NCBI GenBank assembly: GCA_947444925.1
Contig: CANFBW010000009.1
Span: 1 to 64,000, forward strand
Length of the DNA stretch: 64,000 nucleotides
Reading direction: 5' to 3'
Source: Flavobacteriales bacterium
GTDB lineage: Bacteria > Bacteroidota > Bacteroidia > Flavobacteriales_C > GCA-002722245
The position numbers and the translations under genes were made by a program. The notes beneath the pieces were generated by a model. The model worked only from the letters and a program-made list of their open reading frames with translations, did not search any database and was not told where the DNA came from. Shown here in pieces: positions 19,457 to 27,599 of the stretch. Numbering within the stretch: the first letter of the stretch is position 1; every line of letters starts with the position of its first letter.

Positions 19457-21866
19457 GTTTTTATTGCATATAGTTTCAATCGCTGCTTTTTTGTTGCTCC
19501 CTTTTGCTGCTTTCTCTTTATCGATTTCAGGACGTGTGATTTGTGCCGAAGATTCGTCATCAATAGAGCACGCTCAAGTGATGATTGAAGAAACACAGCA
19601 ATCTGTATCTACCGATAAGAATGGTGCTTTTTCTTTTGTAAATGTTGCTCCGGGTAAATATTCCTTGGTAGCAACTTATCAAATGAAGGCACAACAAACA
19701 TTAATTGTTCATCTTATCGAACAAGATATTTGGATTGATTTCAAGCTATCTCCCGACGTGATTAAAACAGATGTGGTGTTAATTGAAAAAGGAAAAAACT
19801 TCAGTATTACAAAGTTGAATGGGGTAGAGGGGACCTCCATTTACGAGGGTAAAAAATCGGAGGTAATTGATGTTGCTAGTACGCCGGGCAATAAATCTAC
19901 CAACAACGCCCGTGAAATTTATGGCAAAATCAGCGGATTAAATATTTGGGAAAGTGATGGCGCGGGTATTCAATTGAGTATTGGTGGCAGGGGATTGAAT
20001 CCGAGCAGGGTTTCAAATTTTAATACCCGTCAGAATGGCTACGACATTAGTGCTGATGCTTTGGGTTATCCTGAGAGTTATTACAGTCCGCCTACAGAAG
20101 CCATTGACAAAATTGAAATTGTTCGAGGGGCTGCTTCTTTGCAATACGGAACGCAGTTTGGCGGCTTTTTAAATTTTAATTTGAAGAAAGGTCCCGAAAA
20201 CAAAAAATTTGAGTTTACTACTCGCCAAACCTTAGGCTCATGGGGATTTGTTAATTCATTTAATAGTGTGGGAGGTACGGTAGGTAAACTGACGTATTAC
20301 GCTTTTGCGCAAAGAAAACAAGGCGACGGATGGCGGTCGAATTCTGAATTTTCAGTGAATTCAGGCTATGCTTCAGTGCAGTATAAATTTTCATCTAAGT
20401 TTAAAGTCGGATTGGAATACACTGCTATGCAATACCTTGCTCATCAACCGGGCGGATTGACCGATGCCATGTTTAAGCAGAATGCTCAACAATCCATTCG
20501 TGCGAGAAATTGGTTCAATGTAAACTGGAACCTAATGGCATTGACCATCGATTATGAATTCAATGAAAAAACCCGATTGAACATTCGTAATTTCGCACTC
20601 CTCGCTTCCCGTGATGCACTAGGGACTTTAGATCAAATCAATCGTGCCGATGAAGGGTTAGAAAGAAATCTACTAAGCGATCAATTTAAAAATTTCGGAA
20701 GTGAAGTGCGTTTGTTGCATTACTATTCGCTGCAGAAAGTTTCTTCTGTATTTTTAATTGGAGGCAGATATTATCAGGGCCACACCGATAGAAAACAAGG
20801 CTTGGCGGATAGCACTGATCAGCCTCATTTTGATTTTTTACATCCAGCGAATCCGGAGTTTTCAGCGTATACTTTTCCAAGCAGAAACATTTCAGTGTTC
20901 AGTGAAAACATTTTTAAAATCACTAAATACTTAAGCCTAACTCCGGGTGTTCGTTTTGAATATATCGATACCCGCTCCAGTGGATATTACAATATTGAAA
21001 ATAAAAACCTGGCAGGACAGGTGATTTACCAAGAACAAAAAACAGACAACAGAGAGAGTCAGCGTTCACTGCTTTTGGCTGGTTTAGGCTTGAGTTATTG
21101 CCCTACAAAAAACACGGAAATATACTCTAATTTTTCGCAAAACTACCGCTCCATCAATTTCAACGATATGCGCGTGGTGAACCCTAACTTTCAGGTTGAT
21201 CCTGAGCTGAAAGATGAAACCGGATTTACCTATGATTTAGGGTACAGAGGGTCGTATAAAAACTTTATGTATTTCGACGCTACTTTCTTTTATTTAGGAT
21301 ACAACAATCGAATAGGTTCGGTGCTTAAAACCGACACCAATACCTATACTGCTTACTTGTTGCGCACCAATGTTTCTGACTCTAAAACCTACGGAATAGA
21401 AAGTTTAATAGAAGTAGATTTATATAAAATTTTTAAAGGAACGAAAGACATGAAGATTTCTGTTTTCAGTAATTTTTCATTCATGAATGCGCTGTATAAT
21501 GGCAGCAAAGAAAAGGCTTTTGAAGGAAAACAGGTAGAGCTGGTACCTCCAGTACTGTTTAAATCGGGATTGAAATACAGATACAAAAAGTTTGGGGCGT
21601 CTTACCAATATTCATATACAGCTAAACAATTTACTGATGCTACCAACACCGAGTTTACAGCCAATGCCGTGAATGGGTTGGTTCCTGCGTACAACGTAAT
21701 GGACATAAGTTTATCATACTCCTACAAGAAATTTACTTTGGAAGGAAGCATCAATAACCTATTGGATAATCGATATTTCACTAGAAGATCCGAAGGTTAT
21801 CCAGGGCCTGGAATTATTCCTTCCGATGCAAGAAGTTTTTATTTGACTTTGCAGTTGAAGTTGTAA
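19449..21866 (+). CDS. TonB-dependent outer membrane receptor (FecA-like)
   Basis: Carboxypeptidase-regulatory-like N-domain, plug (EIYGKISGLNIWESDGAGIQLSIGGRGLNPSR, IEIVRGAASLQYGTQFGG), C-terminal beta-barrel ending LTLQLKL; ATG at 19449. Confidence 0.92.
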   Translation: MNKFLLHIVSIAAFLLLPFAAFSLSISGRVICAEDSSSIEHAQVMIEETQQSVSTDKNGAFSFVNVAPGKYSLVATYQMKAQQTLIVHLIEQDIWIDFKLSPDVIKTDVVLIEKGKNFSITKLNGVEGTSIYEGKKSEVIDVASTPGNKSTNNAREIYGKISGLNIWESDGAGIQLSIGGRGLNPSRVSNFNTRQNGYDISADALGYPESYYSPPTEAIDKIEIVRGAASLQYGTQFGGFLNFNLKKGPENKKFEFTTRQTLGSWGFVNSFNSVGGTVGKLTYYAFAQRKQGDGWRSNSEFSVNSGYASVQYKFSSKFKVGLEYTAMQYLAHQPGGLTDAMFKQNAQQSIRARNWFNVNWNLMALTIDYEFNEKTRLNIRNFALLASRDALGTLDQINRADEGLERNLLSDQFKNFGSEVRLLHYYSLQKVSSVFLIGGRYYQGHTDRKQGLADSTDQPHFDFLHPANPEFSAYTFPSRNISVFSENIFKITKYLSLTPGVRFEYIDTRSSGYYNIENKNLAGQVIYQEQKTDNRESQRSLLLAGLGLSYCPTKNTEIYSNFSQNYRSINFNDMRVVNPNFQVDPELKDETGFTYDLGYRGSYKNFMYFDATFFYLGYNNRIGSVLKTDTNTYTAYLLRTNVSDSKTYGIESLIEVDLYKIFKGTKDMKISVFSNFSFMNALYNGSKEKAFEGKQVELVPPVLFKSGLKYRYKKFGASYQYSYTAKQFTDATNTEFTANAVNGLVPAYNVMDISLSYSYKKFTLEGSINNLLDNRYFTRRSEGYPGPGIIPSDARSFYLTLQLKL

Positions 21867-21917
21867 ATGTTAATCCGCTTTAGCAGCCATACAAACGCCA
21901 ACATTTCAGAAAAGTAC

Positions 21918-22075
21918 AGAACAAAAAAAGTGTGTAAATCAACGACTTACACACTTATCGAACAGTTGCAAACTGTATTCAGCGGGCTCAAAGCTACACA
22001 TTTGTAACAAAATCCTTACAGATATAGAGCTTCTGAGCCAGCTAAATTCCGATCTCATCGACTAAGATACTTTAA
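21918..22075 (-). ncRNA. Candidate structured non-coding RNA ending in a terminator hairpin
   Basis: Minus strand: stem AGCtGGCTCAgAAGCT...AGCTTTGAGCCcGCT (22028-22043/21981-21995) with inner TGTAA/TTACA, hairpin ACAGTTTGCAACTGT (21962-21976), then AAGTGTGTAA...TTACACACTT followed by TTTTT. Confidence 0.35.
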
Positions 22076-22198
22076 TTATTTGCAAAAAATACAAAATGTT
22101 CGAAATGAAAAATAGTTGTTTAAGCCATTACAACAATCGATAAAAAGATAAGATACACACTTAAAATAATGCTATCTAACACCTTGTTTCTGTATGTT

Positions 22199-22393
22199 TC
22201 AAAGTCCATCTTTTCTATCGAATATTTGCAGTGAAAAAACAGCCGCAATAAACCACGCCATTGTTCCTGTTGCCCTCACCCATAAAGGAGGTTTCTTGTA
22301 TTCCAATTTCGCCATATAATACCAAGTACAGCGCATTTTACCTAAAGCAACAATTATCATGGCGAAGGCGAAGAAATATAATAATAGTATCAT
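22199..22393 (-). CDS. Small membrane protein (64 aa)
   Basis: Two hydrophobic segments; co-directional with the downstream end of the copper-like operon. Confidence 0.45.
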   Translation of the reverse strand: MILLLYFFAFAMIIVALGKMRCTWYYMAKLEYKKPPLWVRATGTMAWFIAAVFSLQIFDRKDGL

Positions 22394-22447
22394 AAGATTA
22401 ATTTTAATAAAGGAACGGGAATTTCCGCTCCCTTGATGAATGATTAA

Positions 22448-23290
22448 CTACTCAATAATTACCTTAGAAGTAAAACTTGCCTCTTTTGTGTTTACTCGAA
22501 CAAAGTAAATACCTGCTCCTTGTTTTATTTCCAATGAAAGGGATGTCGTCCCTTTATTTACAGAAATATTTTGTAGTTGTTTACCTGTATAATCAATAAC
22601 TACAATGTTTTCAACACCTCCTTTCGCTGCACTTAAGTCTAAAAAAACTTTGCCATCAGCAGATGGATTAGGGTAAATTTTAAAAGGATTGTTATTTATC
22701 TCTTGCACTCCTACAGATTCTTTGGAATAAACCGTTAGCTTTTTAGTGTATGCATAATCTCCTGTGCTTTGTCCGTTGGCATTTGCGGCAACAAAAGCAG
22801 CGTATAAAGTAACCGTGTCATTTAAGTCACTTGCATCAGGAGCAGTCCAATCAAAAGTCCATGAATTTGAACCATTGGTAGCAGAAATACTGGCAGGCTT
22901 ATGAGTAGCATACTTATTCGCTCCTTCCCATGATCCAACTACCTGAGCGCGATTTTGACTTCCTGCTGCAAGTGTGCCTACAGAAGTTGAATCATGCTGT
23001 CCCCAAGCCATTACCTGAAATCCAAAAGCAGTAATATTCGCTTGTGAAATAGTAGCAGTAATTTGATAAGTCTGACCGGATTCAAATCCGCCTGATGGAA
23101 TATTTGAAGTTAATTCAATCGTAGCGGGACCTTGATCAATACCATGTGAAGCATGACAACCGGACATTCCGCAAGTCATTTGTTTAGGTGCTCCCGTATG
23201 ATCGGGATAACCGTAATCAGTAAAAGATAAAAAAGGAAGACTCAGTCCAATAATTAAGAGCGAGCCAACAACTATATTTTTTGTTTTCAT
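22448..23290 (-). CDS. T9SS-sorted secreted protein with choice-of-anchor V/Reeler-like domain and CX4CH motif
   Basis: YPDHTGAPKQMTCGMSGCHASHG; C-terminal FKIYPNPSADGKVFLDLS...GIYFVRVNTKEASFTSKVIIE sorting tail. Confidence 0.75.
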   Translation of the reverse strand: MKTKNIVVGSLLIIGLSLPFLSFTDYGYPDHTGAPKQMTCGMSGCHASHGIDQGPATIELTSNIPSGGFESGQTYQITATISQANITAFGFQVMAWGQHDSTSVGTLAAGSQNRAQVVGSWEGANKYATHKPASISATNGSNSWTFDWTAPDASDLNDTVTLYAAFVAANANGQSTGDYAYTKKLTVYSKESVGVQEINNNPFKIYPNPSADGKVFLDLSAAKGGVENIVVIDYTGKQLQNISVNKGTTSLSLEIKQGAGIYFVRVNTKEASFTSKVIIE

Positions 23291-23310
23291 TTTTTGTTTG
23301 TTAAATGTGA

Positions 23311-24135
23311 TTAATCAATAATTTCAACTTTCTGAAGTTCTATAGCCTGAAGGACGTTACTTCTTATCATATCGGCATAATAACCGCCGTGTACATTGGC
23401 TTGAGGGAAATTATAGCCGCCAAAAGAATAATTTGAACCATCCTGATTTTTCAGCACTTTGTTAAAATCAAGCGTAAAATAAACGCGTGTTGTTTTACCT
23501 TCTTTAATTTCAAACTTAGGCGTAGTGACAAGCATATTTCCGAAGAAACATGACATCATTCTTAAATCAGTACCTATTCCGAAATGAAAATAATCTCCGG
23601 CAACACCTGCGCCTTTTCCTTCAGCTAATAGAAATACATAGCCTGAATTCCAGTTCCAGTACATTCCCGGTACTGAAAGGTCAAGAGGATAAGGATTAGT
23701 TGTTGCGTCTTTATGGTTGACTTCACTCGGCACGCCAATATCGTAACGAATATCTGAATATTGACCAACGGCAGCATTCATAGTTAATTTATAACTCTGC
23801 ATTCCATAACCGGCATCAAAATTTGCGCTGTCATAATTCACCAATTTGGTTCTGTATCCATCCACACCTACTTCTGAACCATCGGCTTTAGAAAGTCCAA
23901 TATCACTGATGTAATACTTTAAAGTCGTTAATTCATATACTTCTCCTGCCGGATTGGTATAGGCAGAATCATAATAGAGTCCTTTATCTCCTACCATCGG
24001 AGTAAATATTAGCTCTAATTTTCCCTTTGGAGTTGGTATTTCCACAATGGGTTTATTTTCTTCCGGCTTTTCTTTTTTACAGGAAGAAACAAAAGCAGCA
24101 ACAAGCACTGCGCATAGTATTGCAATTTTTTTCAT
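23311..24135 (-). CDS. MbnP-family lipoprotein (copy 1)
   Basis: Lipobox FVSSC; GKLELIFTPMVGDKGLYYDS..., LTTLKYYISDIGL, VPGMYWNWNSGYVFLLAEG. Confidence 0.8.
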   Translation of the reverse strand: MKKIAILCAVLVAAFVSSCKKEKPEENKPIVEIPTPKGKLELIFTPMVGDKGLYYDSAYTNPAGEVYELTTLKYYISDIGLSKADGSEVGVDGYRTKLVNYDSANFDAGYGMQSYKLTMNAAVGQYSDIRYDIGVPSEVNHKDATTNPYPLDLSVPGMYWNWNSGYVFLLAEGKGAGVAGDYFHFGIGTDLRMMSCFFGNMLVTTPKFEIKEGKTTRVYFTLDFNKVLKNQDGSNYSFGGYNFPQANVHGGYYADMIRSNVLQAIELQKVEIID

Positions 24136-24211
24136 GTGTTTAATTTTATTTGAAATTTTTAAAATGGCGATGCTCTGAAAGATAATTTCATTTAGAACAT
24201 TGGAATATTAT

Positions 24212-24583
24212 TTAAGCCGAAATAGGCGGGCGGAGTATGGCAGCAATATATAATCTGCCGTTTTGAGATAAATAAGGAGAAAAGTTTTGCGTTTCTTTAG
24301 TCGGTGGCGGTATAGTTATCATTTGAATACTATTCATTACCGCGACTTCTTCTATTTTTTCTTTTGATCCCGAACGAGAAGAACCATCACTATTTTCTTC
24401 TTTTTCAATTTGCTTTTTCAAATGACACTGCCCTTTACAACAATTATTCTTTTGCGTTCTTTTTTCACACAAATTTTTCGCAATGTAATTTCTATTCACC
24501 TGAAAATTTTGATAAATGATTGTTGTTTTGAAGCATTGTAAAAGCATCAACAACAGAAGAAATATAGATAGTAATTTTTTCAT
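24212..24583 (-). CDS. Small 'CxGxCHLKKQ' protein (copy 1)
   Basis: IYQNFQVNRNYIAKNLCEKRTQKNNCCKGQCHLKKQIEKEE; stop overlaps the 24580-25638 gene boundary by 4 nt. Confidence 0.65.
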   Translation of the reverse strand: MKKLLSIFLLLLMLLQCFKTTIIYQNFQVNRNYIAKNLCEKRTQKNNCCKGQCHLKKQIEKEENSDGSSRSGSKEKIEEVAVMNSIQMITIPPPTKETQNFSPYLSQNGRLYIAAILRPPISA

Positions 24584-25638
24584 TTATATAACGGATCACT
24601 AAAGCGAGTGTCGTGAATAAAAGTGTTGTCGGTTAAGGTGTTTAGAAAACTTATGATACTTTGAATTTCATCGACAGAAAGAGCTTGTCCATTCAAAATA
24701 ACAGGATCAACATTACTCATGTAATATGGTTTGTTTATATGGTAATCAATGGCTTTATCAAGAGTTTTAAATCGACCATCGTGCATATAAGGAGATGAAA
24801 CCTCTACGTTTCTTAACGAAGGCATCTTATAGCTGTGCATATCCTGTACAGATTCTGAAATACGCATTCTACCGCTATCTTGTAGAGATACATTGGGTTC
24901 TAAGCCAATATTTCGGTAAGAGAAATTGCTAAATAAGGGTGGCGCATGACAAGAAGCGCATCGCTGATTAAATATAGATTTTCCAATTTCTTCGTCTGCC
25001 GTAAAAGCATAACCTGCTTCTCCACGCTGAATTCTGTCATACTTTGAATTTGAAGAAACAAGCGCCCCTAAAAATTGAGCAAAGGATTTAAGAACTCTTT
25101 GTGTTGTTACGGCTTCATCACCAAAGGTTTCTTTAAACATTTTTCTATAAGATGCATCTGCCGAAAGGAAGGCAATAACATCATTCATATTTCCATCCAT
25201 TTCCAAAGAATCATTAATAGGAGCTAAAGGCTGAACTGTAATATGGTTGATTCCTCCGTCCCACATGAAAGAAGTTTGCCAATTCAAATTAAAAAGAGCG
25301 GGGGCATTTCTTTTTCCAAACTGTCTGTCAATACCATGACTTCGGGCATGAGCAGCATTGGCAAATGCGGCAAATTGCTGATGGCAACTGCCGCATGAAA
25401 TAGAACCATCCCTCGATAATTTCTTCTCATAAAATAATCTTCTTCCTAAATTAAATCCTGCATCTGTTAAAGTGTTTTCTTCAAAATTGTACACTGGCTG
25501 AGGCCATCCCTGAGGCACAGTGAAGGTTACTCCTGTTACTTGAGGAGATGGGATTTGAGGATCTTTTGAGCATTGAAAAAAGAATAATGTCAAAGACAAA
25601 ACCATCATCAAAGCAGCTATTTTATTTTTTGCTTTCAT
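24580..25638 (-). CDS. Diheme cytochrome c peroxidase / MbnH-like enzyme
   Basis: Two CXXCH sites (CGSCH, CASCH), lipobox FFQC, RNAPALFNLNWQTSFMWDGG, MPSLRNVEVSSPYMHDGRFKTLDKAIDYH. Confidence 0.9.
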   Translation of the reverse strand: MKAKNKIAALMMVLSLTLFFFQCSKDPQIPSPQVTGVTFTVPQGWPQPVYNFEENTLTDAGFNLGRRLFYEKKLSRDGSISCGSCHQQFAAFANAAHARSHGIDRQFGKRNAPALFNLNWQTSFMWDGGINHITVQPLAPINDSLEMDGNMNDVIAFLSADASYRKMFKETFGDEAVTTQRVLKSFAQFLGALVSSNSKYDRIQRGEAGYAFTADEEIGKSIFNQRCASCHAPPLFSNFSYRNIGLEPNVSLQDSGRMRISESVQDMHSYKMPSLRNVEVSSPYMHDGRFKTLDKAIDYHINKPYYMSNVDPVILNGQALSVDEIQSIISFLNTLTDNTFIHDTRFSDPLYK

Positions 25639-25640
25639 TG

Positions 25641-26468
25641 TTAATTCGTTATTATAGAAAACATATCAGCAAAATTATCAGCCATTTTTTTCGCATCGGC
25701 TCCCGGTGCATGAATTACATATAGTGAAGAAAAACTAATGTTTTGTGGACTGGTGAACCATTCCAACACATCTGCTTTAACTTTCAATTTTGGTGATTCA
25801 GTTTCTGATACAGTCATTGCAGTTGGAAAATCAAGACCAACTGTTTTTAATACTGAGTTACTACCTGAAAATCCACCCACGTGATATAAAACAGTTTTGT
25901 CAACTTCAGGAGATTTACTTGAATAGCCCTCAAACTTCGCCATGATATAACCTGTGTTCCAGTTCCAAAACATCCCTTTAGCAGGATCTAAGTCTCCTCC
26001 CTGAATTCCTGTGACATTTTTTACGCTGTCCACACCAATCATAAAAGAAATGGAGATATACTTTTTAAAAGGCACATTTTTCAACGGAATTTTTAGTGTG
26101 TTGTCATTGAATGCCGAAAGCAGATGATAGCTTTCACTTTCCGTATATACTGAATTGTCATCCGCAATCAGTTTAACATTACTGATGTAATAATTGAAAG
26201 TGGAAATAGTAAAAGTATCTCCATTTGCGTTTTTATACTCGGAAGTTTCCAATACCAAAGCACTGTCGCCCACCGTGTTTTTAAACAATAAATTGAAAGC
26301 GCCTGTTGCAACAGGAGGTATATTAGTATCCTCTTTCGGCTTATCCTTTTTACAAGAATTGAAGGCAGTCGCCACTAAAAAAATACCAAACCACTTTAAA
26401 AGTGATTTATGAATCAATTGTTTTTTGCTCCTTGCTGAATCCATTTTAAAACTAATTTGGTGGTACAA
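25641..26468 (-). CDS. MbnP-family lipoprotein (copy 2)
   Basis: Lipobox AFNSC; GAFNLLFKNTVGDSALVLETSEY, ISTFNYYISNVKL, AKGMFWNWNTGYIMAKFEG. Confidence 0.8.
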   Translation of the reverse strand: MYHQISFKMDSARSKKQLIHKSLLKWFGIFLVATAFNSCKKDKPKEDTNIPPVATGAFNLLFKNTVGDSALVLETSEYKNANGDTFTISTFNYYISNVKLIADDNSVYTESESYHLLSAFNDNTLKIPLKNVPFKKYISISFMIGVDSVKNVTGIQGGDLDPAKGMFWNWNTGYIMAKFEGYSSKSPEVDKTVLYHVGGFSGSNSVLKTVGLDFPTAMTVSETESPKLKVKADVLEWFTSPQNISFSSLYVIHAPGADAKKMADNFADMFSIITN

Positions 26469-26812
26469 GTGTCTAACTTTCCTGATGTTGGCATCGGAGC
26501 TGTATTGGAAGTCATAGAGGCATAAACAATGCTTGACTTCGGATCTCCTAAATTGATATAGCCTCCACCTTTAAGACTGTTCAGCGATTTGGTGTTTTCT
26601 AAATTGAGTCCGCCGGGTGGATTGTTTCCTGAGTGGCAACCTAAATTAGAACAGCTTTTGTTAAAAATGGGTTGTATGTTTTTACTGAACGATATAGTAT
26701 CCGGAGTAGAACAGACATCTGTTTTACTGTTATTATTATCGTCAATAACCGTTTTCGTACAAGAGAAAAAAATTATTGATGACACACTAAAAATCAATAT
26801 GTATTTTATCAT
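26414..26812 (-). CDS. Small lipoprotein with single CX4CH haem-like motif
   Basis: Lipobox IFFSC; ISFSKNIQPIFNKSCSNLGCHSGNNPPGGLNLEN...LVLKWIQQGAKNN resembles monohaem c-type domains. Confidence 0.75.
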   Translation of the reverse strand: MIKYILIFSVSSIIFFSCTKTVIDDNNNSKTDVCSTPDTISFSKNIQPIFNKSCSNLGCHSGNNPPGGLNLENTKSLNSLKGGGYINLGDPKSSIVYASMTSNTAPMPTSGKLDTCTTKLVLKWIQQGAKNN

Positions 26813-26821
26813 AAATTATTT

Positions 26822-27589
26822 TTATTCAAAATGAAACATTCCCGGCAGGTTCCCCGCAATTTTTGTCGCCAAAGCATTTCCGTTATCAGAAACGCTGTTT
26901 AACTGTAAATTCAGTGCATTCGTAATATCTACGCCGTCAAATATTTTTGAATAATCAATTATCATGTGCGCATATCCTGTGCTTCCTTCCATGATGCTAA
27001 AATTTTCATCAGGCATTTGCACTTCAACATAATGAGCGTTTGTTCCAACCTTATAAGAGAAGTCAGCCATTTTCATACTATGATTGTAAGAGGTGTCAAT
27101 TTTTCCCTGAATATTGGCGAAAATATATCCATCGGGTTGAGAGGTATTCCCAAACCACATTTCACTATGGTTTAAAATTGTAGAATCGCTTGGCGTTGTC
27201 GATGCTAAAGCGTTAGTAGTCGCATCCAATCCTACTTTAAAACGAACGGCTTTGTAATTCCCTACTGGTACGTTATTAAAAATGAAAGCCTCCGTCGCCA
27301 AATCTTTCAACATTTTTCCTTTCGGCACATCCAATAAAGAACCATCTAATTTTACCAATTGAATTCCTGAAATATACAATTGCGCAAAATCCAAAGACAT
27401 TGAATCGCCGTTGGAAGCCAAATAATTTTCGCCGTAGTCTTCCACTTCGCTATCTCCAACATTGGTGTGTAAATGAAAGGCGAACTTTCCGTATTTAATG
27501 GTTTCGGTGGTGTCGTTTTTTTTGTTGCAGGCACCTAATAATACTATTGCTGCCAAACTTAACATTAATCCTTTTTTTCTGATTTTCAT
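26822..27589 (-). CDS. MbnP-like lipoprotein (copy 3, divergent)
   Basis: Lipobox LLGAC; GKFAFHLHTNVGDSEVEDYGENYLASNGDSMSLDFAQLYISGIQLV; lacks the WNW motif, has EMWFGNTSQPDGYIFANIQG. Confidence 0.7.
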   Translation of the reverse strand: MKIRKKGLMLSLAAIVLLGACNKKNDTTETIKYGKFAFHLHTNVGDSEVEDYGENYLASNGDSMSLDFAQLYISGIQLVKLDGSLLDVPKGKMLKDLATEAFIFNNVPVGNYKAVRFKVGLDATTNALASTTPSDSTILNHSEMWFGNTSQPDGYIFANIQGKIDTSYNHSMKMADFSYKVGTNAHYVEVQMPDENFSIMEGSTGYAHMIIDYSKIFDGVDITNALNLQLNSVSDNGNALATKIAGNLPGMFHFE

Positions 27590-27599
27590 ATTTTTTGTT

